Source of the DNA: Paracraurococcus lichenis
Lineage (GTDB): Bacteria; Pseudomonadota; Alphaproteobacteria; Acetobacterales; Acetobacteraceae
DNA: 64,000 nucleotides
Direction: 5' to 3'
Assembly (NCBI RefSeq): GCF_030657435.1
Contig: NZ_JAUTWS010000019.1
Location: forward strand, 1 to 64,000
The position numbers were made by a program, and so were the translations under genes. Below are positions 10,744 to 19,122 of the stretch, piece by piece (position 1 is the first letter of the stretch; each line of letters begins with the position of its first letter). The notes under the pieces are model-generated. The model saw nothing but the letters and a program-made list of their open reading frames with translations, did not search any database and had not been told where the DNA came from.

Positions 10744-11655
10744 GTGATCGACAAGCTTGAGATGCTGCTCGCCCTCGCCTCCGAACGGCATTTCGGCCGC
10801 GCGGCGGAAGCCATCGGGGTGACGCAGCAGAGCCTCTCCAGCGGCATCAAGCAGCTGGAGGAACGGCTCGGCGTGCTGCTGGTGCAGCGCGGTTCGCGCT
10901 TCCAGGGCTTCACCGCCGAGGGCGAGAAGGCGCTGGACTGGGCGCGCCGCATCGTCGGCGACGTGCGGGCGATGCGGCAGGACCTCCGCACGCTGAGCCG
11001 CGGCCTGGACGGGCACCTGCGCATCGCGGCGATCCCGACGGCGCTGCCGGTCATCGCCTCCCTCACCACGCCCTTCCGCGCGCGCCACCCGGATGTCCGC
11101 TTCACCATCCGCTCCACCACCTCGGCCGAGATCCTGAGCCTGCTGACCAACCTCGAGGCGGATGTCGGCCTGACCTACCTGGACAACGAGCCGCTCGGCC
11201 GCGTCACCGCCCTGCCGCTCTATCGCGAGAGCTACCGGCTGCTGACGGCCGCGGATGCGCCCTTCGGCCGACGCGATGCGGTGACCTGGGCGGAGGTGGC
11301 GGGCATTCCGCTCTGCCTGCTGACGCCGGACATGCAGAACCGCCGCATCATTGACGCGCATCTGCGCGCGGCGGGCGGGGAGCCGGCACCGACCCTCGAA
11401 TCCAATTCCATGATCGTGTTGATGACGCATGTCCGCACCGGCCGCTGGGCCAGCGTGATGCCGCGCGTCCTGGCGGAGGTGCTGGGCCTGACCGAGCATG
11501 TGCGGGCCATCCCGATCACCGGGCCGGAGGTGTCCTACACCATCGGCCTGGTCGCGCCGCACCGCGACCCCGCCCTGCCCCTGGTCGGCGCCTTCCTTGC
11601 CGAGGCGCGGGAGGCGGCGCTGCGCCTGAGCGGGACGGACGACACCCTCGTCTGA
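10744..11655 (+). CDS. LysR-type regulator, probably of the fds operon
   Basis: A 303-residue LysR-family protein. The N-terminal helix-turn-helix (MIDKLEMLLALASERHFG, then VTQQSLSSGIKQLEERLG) is complete, and the C-terminal effector-binding domain extends to the end. It lies immediately upstream of, and in the same direction as, the fdsGBA-fdhD-fdsD operon, where formate dehydrogenase operons of other proteobacteria carry a LysR regulator (FdsR). Regulation of fds is inferred from this position. The start is GTG at 10744, preceded by a tandem repeat. A hairpin follows in the gap before fdsG. Confidence 0.8.
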   Translation: MIDKLEMLLALASERHFGRAAEAIGVTQQSLSSGIKQLEERLGVLLVQRGSRFQGFTAEGEKALDWARRIVGDVRAMRQDLRTLSRGLDGHLRIAAIPTALPVIASLTTPFRARHPDVRFTIRSTTSAEILSLLTNLEADVGLTYLDNEPLGRVTALPLYRESYRLLTAADAPFGRRDAVTWAEVAGIPLCLLTPDMQNRRIIDAHLRAAGGEPAPTLESNSMIVLMTHVRTGRWASVMPRVLAEVLGLTEHVRAIPITGPEVSYTIGLVAPHRDPALPLVGAFLAEAREAALRLSGTDDTLV

Positions 11656-11676
11656 CGCTGCGGCGCAGCAGGGTCT

Positions 11677-11695
11677 CGACAGGCTTTGCCTGTCG
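11677..11695 (+). promoter_or_regulatory. hairpin between the LysR gene and fdsG
   Basis: CGACAGGC-ttt-GCCTGTCG is a perfect 8-bp stem with a 3-nt loop, 22 bp after the LysR stop and about 75 bp before the fdsG start. No T-run follows, so it is a weak candidate for an intrinsic terminator. It may stabilise the 3' end of the LysR transcript, sit in the fds leader, or be a dispersed palindromic repeat. Confidence 0.45.
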
Positions 11696-11771
11696 CCCGA
11701 CGGAACGGCTTGCTTGACCCGGACGCAACCGGGACGCGTCATCCTCCCAAGGATTGTCAGGGACGGAGACT

Positions 11772-12239
11772 GTGCAGGAACGCGAGTCCTGGGATGCCGC
11801 GCGCGCCGCGGCCATCATCGCCGGGCATGCCGGGATGGAGGGGGCGACGCTGCCCATCCTGCACGCCCTGCAGGAGGCTTTCGGCCACGTGCCGCCACAG
11901 GCCGTGCCGATGGTGGCGGAGGCGCTGGACCTCTCCCGCGCCGAGGTGCATGGCTGCCTCACCTTCTATCACGATTTCCGGCGGGAGCCGGCCGGGCGCC
12001 ATGTGGTGAAGCTCTGCCGCGCCGAGGCCTGCCAGGCGGTCGGCGCCGATGCCCTGCATACCGAGTTGCTGGCGGCGCATGGCATCGGCTGGCACGGCAC
12101 CACGCCCGACGGGCGGGTGACGGTGGAGTCGGTCTTCTGCCTCGGCCTCTGCGCCAATGGCCCGGCCGCGCTGGTGGATGGCGAGCCGGTCGCGCGGCTG
12201 GATGCCGCGACGCTGGCGCTGCGGCTGGGGGCGGCATGA
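11772..12239 (+). CDS. fdsG: NAD-dependent formate dehydrogenase gamma subunit
   Basis: A 155-residue NuoE-like (24-kDa type) thioredoxin-fold subunit carrying a [2Fe-2S] cluster. The cluster ligands are two pairs: Cys-x4-Cys in LCRAEACQ and Cys-x3-Cys in FCLGLCANGP. In the FdsGBA complex it receives or buffers electrons next to the NADH site of FdsB. I prefer the GTG at 11772, preceded by AGGGA at a spacing of 8; a TTG at 11754 would add six residues but has no spacing to its ribosome site. The stop overlaps the fdsB start (ATGA), so the subunits are translationally coupled. Confidence 0.93.
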   Translation: MQERESWDAARAAAIIAGHAGMEGATLPILHALQEAFGHVPPQAVPMVAEALDLSRAEVHGCLTFYHDFRREPAGRHVVKLCRAEACQAVGADALHTELLAAHGIGWHGTTPDGRVTVESVFCLGLCANGPAALVDGEPVARLDAATLALRLGAA

Positions 12240-13789
12240 TCCGGGTCTTTCTGCCGCAGGACAGCGTGGCGCAGGCCTTGGGCGCCGAGGCGGTGGCGCA
12301 GGCGCTGCGGGACGGCGCGCATCGCCGCGGCCTCGACATCGCGATGGTCCGCACCGGCTCCCGCGGCATGCTCTGGCTGGAGCCGCTGCTGGAGGTGGAG
12401 ACGCCCGAGGGCCGCATTGCCTATGGCCCGGTCGCGCCCGGCGATGTCGAGGCACTGTTCGAGGCCGGGTTCCTCGCCGGCGGCGCGCACCCGCTGCGGC
12501 AGGGACGGCCGGAGGAGATGCCCTGGCTGGCGCGGCAGCAGCGCCTCACCTTCGCCCGATGCGGAATCATCGACCCGCTCTCCTTTGCCGACTACCGCGC
12601 GACGGGCGGGCTGCGCGGGCTGGAGGCGGCCCTGGCCATGGGTGGGGAGGCTGTCGTGGCGGAGGTCACGGCCTCCGGCCTGCGCGGCCGCGGCGGCGCC
12701 GGCTTCCCCACCGGCATCAAGTGGCGCACCGTCCGCGCCGCCGCGGCCGACCGCAAATACGTGGTCTGCAACGCCGACGAAGGCGACAGCGGCACCTTCG
12801 CCGACCGGATGCTGATGGAAGGCGATCCCTTCACGCTCATCGAGGGCATGGTGATCGCCGGCCTGGCGACCGGCGCGACCAAGGGCTTCGTCTATCTCCG
12901 CTCGGAATACCCGCTGGCGCATCGCATGCTGCGCGCCGCCATCGCGGTCGCGGAGGGCGCGGGGCTGCTCGGCCCCGATATCCTCGGCAGCGGGCAGGCC
13001 TTCCACCTGGAGGTGCGGCTCGGCGCCGGCGCCTATATCTGCGGCGAGGAGACCTCGCTGCTCGAGAGCCTGGAGGGCAGGCGCGGCATCGTCCGCGCCA
13101 AGCCGCCCATCCCGGCGCTGCGCGGGCTGTTCGGCCGGCCGACGCTGGTCAACAACCTGCTCTCCTTCGCCGCCGTGCCCTGGATCCTGACGCATGGCGG
13201 CGCGGCTTATGCGGAGTGCGGCATGGGCCGCTCGCGCGGGACCATGCCCTTCCAGCTCGCCGGCAATGTCCGGCGCGGCGGGCTGGTGGAACTCGGCTTC
13301 GGCCTGACGCTCCGCGATCTCGTGGAGGGCTTCGGCGGCGGAACGCGCAGCGGCCGGCCGGTGCGGGCGGTGCAGGTGGGCGGCCCGCTCGGCGCCTATT
13401 TCCCCGAAGGCATGCTGGACCTGCCGCTGGACTACGAGGCGCTGGCCGGCGCCCGCGGCATGCTGGGCCATGGCGGCGTCGTGGTCTTCGACGACAGCGT
13501 GGACATGGCCCGGCAGGCCCGCTTCGCCTTCGAATTCTGCGCCGCCGAGAGCTGCGGCAAGTGCACCCCCTGTCGCATCGGCGCGGTACGCGGGATGGAG
13601 ACATTGGACAAGGTGATCGCCGGCCGCGAGCCGCAGCGCAACCTCGCCCTGGTGAAGGATCTTTGTGAGGTCATGCAGGACGGATCCCTCTGCGCCATGG
13701 GCGGGCTGACGCCGCTGCCGGTGATGAGCGCGCTGACGCATTTCCCCGAGGATTTCGCGCCCGAAGCGGCGCCGCTGGCAGCGGAATAG
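12236..13789 (+). CDS. fdsB: NAD-dependent formate dehydrogenase beta subunit
   Basis: A 517-residue diaphorase subunit, homologous to NuoF with an N-terminal thioredoxin-like extension of about 100 residues. It binds FMN and NAD+ (GRGGAGFPTG at 151-160, then CNADEGDSGTF and GAGAYICGEET) and one [4Fe-4S] cluster (ESCGKCTPCRIG, C440, C443, C446, with C486 in SLCAMGG). It passes electrons from formate oxidation to NAD+. The ATG at 12236 overlaps the fdsG stop; the frame is open much further upstream, but that part is the fdsG region in another frame. Confidence 0.95.
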   Translation: MIRVFLPQDSVAQALGAEAVAQALRDGAHRRGLDIAMVRTGSRGMLWLEPLLEVETPEGRIAYGPVAPGDVEALFEAGFLAGGAHPLRQGRPEEMPWLARQQRLTFARCGIIDPLSFADYRATGGLRGLEAALAMGGEAVVAEVTASGLRGRGGAGFPTGIKWRTVRAAAADRKYVVCNADEGDSGTFADRMLMEGDPFTLIEGMVIAGLATGATKGFVYLRSEYPLAHRMLRAAIAVAEGAGLLGPDILGSGQAFHLEVRLGAGAYICGEETSLLESLEGRRGIVRAKPPIPALRGLFGRPTLVNNLLSFAAVPWILTHGGAAYAECGMGRSRGTMPFQLAGNVRRGGLVELGFGLTLRDLVEGFGGGTRSGRPVRAVQVGGPLGAYFPEGMLDLPLDYEALAGARGMLGHGGVVVFDDSVDMARQARFAFEFCAAESCGKCTPCRIGAVRGMETLDKVIAGREPQRNLALVKDLCEVMQDGSLCAMGGLTPLPVMSALTHFPEDFAPEAAPLAAE

Positions 13790-13799
13790 GGTACGCGAC

Positions 13800-16661
13800 A
13801 TGGGCCTGATCCGCGAAGCCGATACCGGCACCCCGATCCGCCCGGCGGCGGAAAGCGTGACGCTCACCATCGACGGCCAGGCCGTGACGGTGCCGGCCGG
13901 CACCTCCGTCATGGCGGCGGCGGCGCTGCTCGGGACCAGGATCCCGAAGCTCTGCGCGACGGACATGCTGGAGCCCTTCGGCTCCTGCCGCATGTGCCTG
14001 GTCGAGATCGAGGGACGGCGGGGCACCCCCGCCTCCTGCACCACCCCGGCCGAGCCGGGCATGGTGGTGCGCACCCAGACGGAGCGGCTGGGGCGGCTGC
14101 GGCGCGGGGTGATGGAGCTCTATATCTCCGACCACCCGCTGGACTGCCTGACCTGCGCGGCCAATGGCGATTGCGAGTTGCAGGACACCGCGGGGCAGGT
14201 CGGGCTGCGCGAGGTGCGCTACGGCACGGAGGGCGCCAACCACGTCCACGCGGACTCGCCGCTGGCGCTGCCGAAGGACAGGACCAACCCCTATTTCACC
14301 TACGACCCGTCCAAATGCATCGTCTGCAACCGCTGCGTCCGGGCCTGCGAGGAGGTGCAGGGCACCTTCGCGCTGACCATCGAGGGCCGCGGCTTCGACA
14401 GCCGCGTCTCGGCCGGCGGCACGGACTTCTTCGCCTCCGATTGCGTCTCCTGCGGCGCCTGCGTGCAGGCCTGCCCGACCGCGACGCTGATCGAGAACAC
14501 GGTGATCGAGCAGGGCCAGCCCGAGCATTCCGTCGTCACCACCTGCGCCTATTGCGGCGTCGGCTGCTCCTTCAAGGCGGAGATGCAGGGCAGCACCGTG
14601 ATCCGCATGGTGCCCTACAAGGCTGGCCGCGCGAACGAAGGCCATTCCTGCGTCAAGGGCCGCTTCGCCTGGGGCTATGCCCACCACAAGGACCGGATCA
14701 CGCAGCCGATGATCCGGGCGCGGATCACCGATCCCTGGCGCGAGGTCTCCTGGAAGGAGGCGATCGCCCATGCCGCCTCGGAGTTCCGGCGGATCCAGGC
14801 GCAATACGGCCGCGACGCGGTCGGCGGCATCACCTCCTCCCGCTGCACCAATGAGGAGACCTACTTGGTGCAGAAGCTGGTCCGCGCCGGCTTCGGCAAC
14901 AACAACGTCGATACCTGCGCGCGGGTCTGCCACTCCCCCACTGGCTACGGGCTGAAGGCGACGCTCGGCACCTCGGCCGGCACGCAGGACTTCCGCTCGG
15001 TCGAGCAGTCCGACGTGGTGCTGGTGATCGGCGCCAACCCGACGGAGGGGCATCCGGTCTTCGCCTCCCGCCTCAAGAAGCGGCTGCGGGCGGGGGCGAA
15101 GCTGGTGGTCATCGACCCGCGGCGGATCGACCTGGTGCGCGGCCCGCATATCCGCGCCGCGCACCACCTGCAGCTCCGCCCCGGCAGCAACGTCGCCGTG
15201 GTGAACGCCATGGCGCATGTCATCGTCACCGAGGGGCTGGTGGACGAGGCCTATGTGCGGGAGCGCTGCGAGATCGGCGACTTCGAGGTCTGGGCCCGCT
15301 TCATCGCCGAGGCGCGGCACGCGCCCGAGGCGGTGGAGGACCTGACCGGCGTGCCGGCGGCGGAACTCCGCGCCGCGGCGCGGCTCTATGCCACCGGCGG
15401 CCGCGCGGCGATCTACTATGGCCTCGGCGTCACCGAGCACAGCCAGGGCTCGACCATGGTCATGGCCATGGCGAACCTCGCCATGGCCACCGGCAATGTC
15501 GGGCGGGAGGGGACCGGAGTGAACCCGCTGCGCGGGCAGAACAACGTCCAGGGCTCCTGCGACATGGGCAGCTTCCCGCATGAGTTGCCGGGCTACCGCC
15601 ATGTCGCGGACGATGCCACGCGGCAGAGCTTCGAGGCGCTCTGGGGCGTGCGGCTCGAGGCCGAGCCGGGGCTCCGCATCCCCAACATGCTGGACGAGGC
15701 GGTGGAGGGCCGCTTCCTCGGCCTCTATGTCCAGGGCGAGGACATCGCCCAGTCCGACCCGGACACCCAGCACGTCACCGCCGCGCTGCGCGCCATGGAA
15801 TGCGTCGTCGTCCAGGACATCTTCCTGAACGAGACGGCGAAATACGCCCATGTGCTGCTGCCGGGATCGAGCTTCCTGGAGAAGGACGGCACCTTCACCA
15901 ATGCCGAGCGGCGCATCAACCGCGTGCGCAAGGTCATGGAGCCGCTGGGCGGCCTCGCCGACTGGCAGGTGACCATGGCGCTGTCCAGTGCCCTCGGCTA
16001 TGCCATGACCTACGCGCATCCCTCCGAGATCATGGACGAGATCGCCGCCCTGACGCCGAGCTTCGCCGGCGTCAGCTATGCGAAGCTCGAGGCCCTAGGC
16101 TCCATCCAGTGGCCCTGCAACGAGGCCGCGCCCGAAGGCACGCCGATGATGCATGTGGACCGCTTCGTGCGCGGCAAGGGCCGGTTCATGCTCACGGACT
16201 TCGTCCCGACCGAGGAGCGGACCGGGCCGCGCTTCCCGCTGATCCTGACCACCGGCCGGATCCTCACGCAGTACAATGTCGGCGCGCAGACCCGCCGCAC
16301 GCAGAACAGCCGCTGGCACGAAGAGGACGTGCTGGAGATCCACCCCTTCGATGCCGAGTTGCGGGGAATCAGGGATGGCGACCTGGTCTCGGTCGAGAGC
16401 CGCTCCGGCGACATCGCGATCCGCGCTCGGATCACCGAGCGCGTGCAGCCCGGCGTGGTCTATACCACCTTCCACCACGCCAAGACGGGCGCCAATGTCA
16501 TCACCACGGACTTCTCGGACTGGGCGACCAACTGCCCGGAATACAAGGTGACGGCGGTGCAGGTGCGGCGAACCAACCGGCCGTCGGACTGGCAGGCCCG
16601 CTTTTTCGAGGAGGACGCGGCGCTGACCCGCCGCGCCGCACCCGCACATGCCGCCGAGTAG
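13800..16661 (+). CDS. fdsA: NAD-dependent formate dehydrogenase alpha subunit (Mo/W-bis-MGD)
   Basis: A 953-residue catalytic subunit that oxidises formate to CO2. The N-terminal part holds a [2Fe-2S] cluster (C52, C63, C66, C80), a His-Cys3 [4Fe-4S] site (H112, C116, C119, C125) and two ferredoxin-type clusters (C173/176/179/183 and C215/218/221/225). A further cluster site (C249, C252, C256, C284) opens the molybdopterin domain. The active-site ligand is a cysteine, not selenocysteine: DTCARVCHSPT, with C377-H378 matching the known Cys-His pair of FdsA enzymes. It is cytoplasmic, having no Tat signal. It starts 10 bp after fdsB and overlaps fdhD by 14 bp. Confidence 0.96.
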   Translation: MGLIREADTGTPIRPAAESVTLTIDGQAVTVPAGTSVMAAAALLGTRIPKLCATDMLEPFGSCRMCLVEIEGRRGTPASCTTPAEPGMVVRTQTERLGRLRRGVMELYISDHPLDCLTCAANGDCELQDTAGQVGLREVRYGTEGANHVHADSPLALPKDRTNPYFTYDPSKCIVCNRCVRACEEVQGTFALTIEGRGFDSRVSAGGTDFFASDCVSCGACVQACPTATLIENTVIEQGQPEHSVVTTCAYCGVGCSFKAEMQGSTVIRMVPYKAGRANEGHSCVKGRFAWGYAHHKDRITQPMIRARITDPWREVSWKEAIAHAASEFRRIQAQYGRDAVGGITSSRCTNEETYLVQKLVRAGFGNNNVDTCARVCHSPTGYGLKATLGTSAGTQDFRSVEQSDVVLVIGANPTEGHPVFASRLKKRLRAGAKLVVIDPRRIDLVRGPHIRAAHHLQLRPGSNVAVVNAMAHVIVTEGLVDEAYVRERCEIGDFEVWARFIAEARHAPEAVEDLTGVPAAELRAAARLYATGGRAAIYYGLGVTEHSQGSTMVMAMANLAMATGNVGREGTGVNPLRGQNNVQGSCDMGSFPHELPGYRHVADDATRQSFEALWGVRLEAEPGLRIPNMLDEAVEGRFLGLYVQGEDIAQSDPDTQHVTAALRAMECVVVQDIFLNETAKYAHVLLPGSSFLEKDGTFTNAERRINRVRKVMEPLGGLADWQVTMALSSALGYAMTYAHPSEIMDEIAALTPSFAGVSYAKLEALGSIQWPCNEAAPEGTPMMHVDRFVRGKGRFMLTDFVPTEERTGPRFPLILTTGRILTQYNVGAQTRRTQNSRWHEEDVLEIHPFDAELRGIRDGDLVSVESRSGDIAIRARITERVQPGVVYTTFHHAKTGANVITTDFSDWATNCPEYKVTAVQVRRTNRPSDWQARFFEEDAALTRRAAPAHAAE

Positions 16662-17481
16662 GGCGCTCCCCGTGGGTGCCGTCCCGGCCAGGGCGGTGGT
16701 CCTGCCCTTCGAGGGCGAGCCGGAGCATGGCGAGCGCGCCGTGCCGGAGGAGGTGGCGGTGAACATCGCCTATGCCAGCGTGCCCTTCGCCGTCATGATG
16801 GCGACGCCCGCCGACCTGGAGGATTTTGCCTATGGCTTCAGCCTGACGGAAGGCGTCATCGGCGCGGCCGCCGACATCCGGGGCGTGGTGGTCGAAGAGG
16901 AGGAGCGTGGCCTCCGCCTCACGGTGAACCTGGCGCCGGCCCGCCTGCATGCGCACCTGTCACGGCGGCGCGCCATGGTCGGCCGCACCGGCTGCGGTCT
17001 CTGCGGCATCGAGGCGCTGGAGGATCTGCCCGAGGCGCCGCGCGCCGCCGGGCCCGCGCCGCGCCTGGCGCTGGGCGCGGTGCGGCGCGCGCTGGCGGCG
17101 CTGGAGGCGCGCCAGCCGCTCGGCGATGCGACCCGCGGCGTGCACGCGGCGGCCTTCGCCGACGGGGCGGGGCGGCTGGTGCTGGTGCGGGAGGATGTCG
17201 GGCGGCACAACGCGCTCGACAAGCTCGCCGGCGCCATGCTGCGCGGCGGCATCGCGGCCGCGGACGGCTTCGTCCTCGTCACCAGCCGCTGTTCCTTCGA
17301 GATGGTGGAGAAGACGGCGATGCTCGGCGCGCGCGCGCTCGTCGCCATCTCCGCGCCGACCTCCCTCGCGCTCGAGCGCGCCCGGCACCACGACATGACC
17401 CTGCTGGCCATCGCGCGGCGCGATGCCGTCACCGTCTTCCACGGCGCAGAGCGCGTGCTGACCGAAGCGGTGCCGGCATGA
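16648..17481 (+). CDS. fdhD: formate dehydrogenase accessory sulfurtransferase
   Basis: A 277-residue FdhD-family protein (FdsC in fds operons). FdhD-type proteins take sulfur from a cysteine desulfurase and deliver it to the molybdenum-bis-MGD cofactor, a step needed for formate dehydrogenase activity. The conserved CxxC is present in RTGCGLCGIE, together with VREDVGRHNALDKLAG and the SRCSFEMVEKTA block. The ATG at 16648 lies inside the end of fdsA, and the stop overlaps fdsD (ATGA), so it is co-translated with the enzyme it matures. Confidence 0.94.
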   Translation: MPPSRALPVGAVPARAVVLPFEGEPEHGERAVPEEVAVNIAYASVPFAVMMATPADLEDFAYGFSLTEGVIGAAADIRGVVVEEEERGLRLTVNLAPARLHAHLSRRRAMVGRTGCGLCGIEALEDLPEAPRAAGPAPRLALGAVRRALAALEARQPLGDATRGVHAAAFADGAGRLVLVREDVGRHNALDKLAGAMLRGGIAAADGFVLVTSRCSFEMVEKTAMLGARALVAISAPTSLALERARHHDMTLLAIARRDAVTVFHGAERVLTEAVPA

Positions 17482-17762
17482 GCAGGCAGGCCGAGACGCT
17501 GGTCCGCATGGCGAACCAGATTGCCGCCTTCTTCCACCCCTATCCGGAGGCCGAGGCGGTGGCGGGCACGCGCGAGCACCTCGTCGCCTTCTGGACGCCG
17601 CGGATGCGCGACGACCTCCTCGCGCTCTGGCGCGCCGGGGCGGCGGGCCTCGACCCGGTGGTGGTGTCCGCGCTGCGGGGCATGCCGGGCGGCGATAGCC
17701 CCATCGAAAAGGCGGTGGCCGGGCCGGAGACCGCCGGGGCATTGACGAGCGATGCCGGGTGA
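17478..17762 (+). CDS. fdsD: formate dehydrogenase delta subunit
   Basis: A 94-residue FdsD-family protein, the small last gene of fds operons. The N-terminal TLVRMANQIAAFFHPYP and the RMRDDLLALWRAG segment are characteristic. It has been found in some purified FDH complexes and is needed for activity or assembly there; a precise chemical role is not established. The ATG overlaps the fdhD stop. Confidence 0.9.
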   Translation: MSRQAETLVRMANQIAAFFHPYPEAEAVAGTREHLVAFWTPRMRDDLLALWRAGAAGLDPVVVSALRGMPGGDSPIEKAVAGPETAGALTSDAG

Positions 17763-17771
17763 CCGGCGGCG

Positions 17772-17804
17772 CCTCCGCCCCGGCGCGAAAGCCGGAAGCG
17801 GAGG
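17772..17804. terminator. hairpin between convergent fdsD and amine oxidase genes
   Basis: CCTCCGC and GCGGAGG (17772-17778 and 17798-17804) pair perfectly, and inside them CCGGC and GCCGG (17780-17784 and 17791-17795) extend the stem over small bulges with a GCGAAA loop, a stable tetraloop-like end. The structure lies in the 58-bp gap between two converging genes, so it is likely to stop or stabilise transcripts from both sides. There is no T-run, so classical intrinsic termination is uncertain. Confidence 0.5.
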
Positions 17805-17820
17805 ACTGCTTCGAGGCTGA

Positions 17821-19092
17821 TCACAGTCCCAGCCGGTCGCGCAGCCGTCCCTCCAGCACCTTCGCCGCCACGCCGACCCGCCAGAACCCGTGGAACGGCA
17901 TGGGCCGGATCGGCGTCACCGGCATGGCGATCTCCGCGGCCGGGGTGCCCGTCGCCAGCCGCGCGATCTCGCCGCCCATGGCCGTCGCCAACGCGACGCC
18001 GCGGCCGTTGTAGCCGAGGCAGCAGATCAGCCCCGGCGCCGGCTGGTGGAGATGCGGGTAGTGATCCCGCGTCATCGCCAATTGCCCGTTCCAGCCATGC
18101 GTCCAAGCCACGCCGGCCAGCCCGGGCCAGAGCCGCTCCGCATAGCGCATCAGGTAGGCGACGGGCGAGGGATCGCCGATCGGCCGCTGCGGCCCGCGAC
18201 CGCCCATCAACAGCCGGTCCTGCTGATCGACCCGCAGATAGACCGTGATATGCCCGCTCTCGTACAGCGAGGCGCGCATCGGCATGATGCCCCGCACTGC
18301 GGCGGCCGGCAGCGGCGCCGTCGCCGCGATGGAGCTGAAGACCGGCACCACGCTGCGCCGCAGCCCCGGCCAGAGGTCGTCCGTATAGCCATTGGTGCCG
18401 AGGACGACGGTATCCGCCGTGACCGTCCCCGATGGCGTTGCGATGCGCCAGCGACCCTCCGCGCGGGTCAGGGCGGTCACCGGCGTGCCGCCATGCACCC
18501 GCGCCCCCGCCTGCGTGGCCGCGCGCGCCAGCCCGCGCGCATAATCGAGCGGCTGCAGATCGCCGCCGCTCGCATCCCGCATCACCGCGGCATAGCGGTC
18601 CATACCCGTCGCATCCCGCGCCGCGTCGCGCTCCAGCAGCGTCACCGGGAACCCACGCCGCATGCCCTGCTCGGCGGAGCGACGCACGCCCTCCGCCGGC
18701 GCCGGCTGGTAGGCGGCGCGCAGCGTGCCGCCCTGGCGCGCATCACAGGCGATCTGCCAGCGCCGGATGAGCGCGAAGGTCGTCTCCGGCGCGCCCCAGG
18801 CGAAGCGCACCATGCGGCCGCCGAGCTCCGGCCCGAAATCCGCCTCCACCTGGTCGGGATCGGCCTTCAGGCCGGGATTGACCTGCCCGCCATTGCGCCC
18901 GGACGCGCCCCAGCCCGGCTCCTGCGCGTCCAGCACCACCACATCGGTGCCGCGCTCCGCGAGGTGCAGCGCCGTGGAAAGCCCGGTGAAGCCGGCGCCC
19001 ACCACCACCACATCGGCCCGCCGGTCGCCCTGGAGCGGCGGCGTCGGCACCGCAGGGCGGGCAGTGGCGGCATAGAGGCTCGGCGGCAGCAT
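17821..19092 (-). CDS. FAD-dependent amine oxidoreductase (DAO family, PuuB-like)
   Basis: A 423-residue D-amino-acid-oxidase-family flavoenzyme, resembling gamma-glutamylputrescine oxidase (PuuB/OrdL) and sarcosine-oxidase-like proteins. The dinucleotide fold (VVVVGAGFTGLSTALHL, GAGFTG at 32-37) and the GASGRNGGQ motif at 62-70 typical of this subfamily are present, as is a C-terminal GYNGRGVALAT FAD loop. It should oxidise a secondary or primary amine to an imine with release of H2O2 or electron transfer. It is the last gene of the minus-strand operon hyuA-hyuB-binding protein-oxidase, 30 bp after the binding-protein gene. The substrate is unknown. Confidence 0.85.
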   Translation of the reverse strand: MLPPSLYAATARPAVPTPPLQGDRRADVVVVGAGFTGLSTALHLAERGTDVVVLDAQEPGWGASGRNGGQVNPGLKADPDQVEADFGPELGGRMVRFAWGAPETTFALIRRWQIACDARQGGTLRAAYQPAPAEGVRRSAEQGMRRGFPVTLLERDAARDATGMDRYAAVMRDASGGDLQPLDYARGLARAATQAGARVHGGTPVTALTRAEGRWRIATPSGTVTADTVVLGTNGYTDDLWPGLRRSVVPVFSSIAATAPLPAAAVRGIMPMRASLYESGHITVYLRVDQQDRLLMGGRGPQRPIGDPSPVAYLMRYAERLWPGLAGVAWTHGWNGQLAMTRDHYPHLHQPAPGLICCLGYNGRGVALATAMGGEIARLATGTPAAEIAMPVTPIRPMPFHGFWRVGVAAKVLEGRLRDRLGL

Positions 19093-19122
19093 CGGCGAAC
19101 TCCTGGACCGGCCCGCGACCGG

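Noticed and set aside
11969-16019. Long minus-strand open frames antisense to fdsG, fdsB and fdsA
   Set aside because: Same GC-driven effect; the plus strand encodes intact FDH subunits with all metal ligands.
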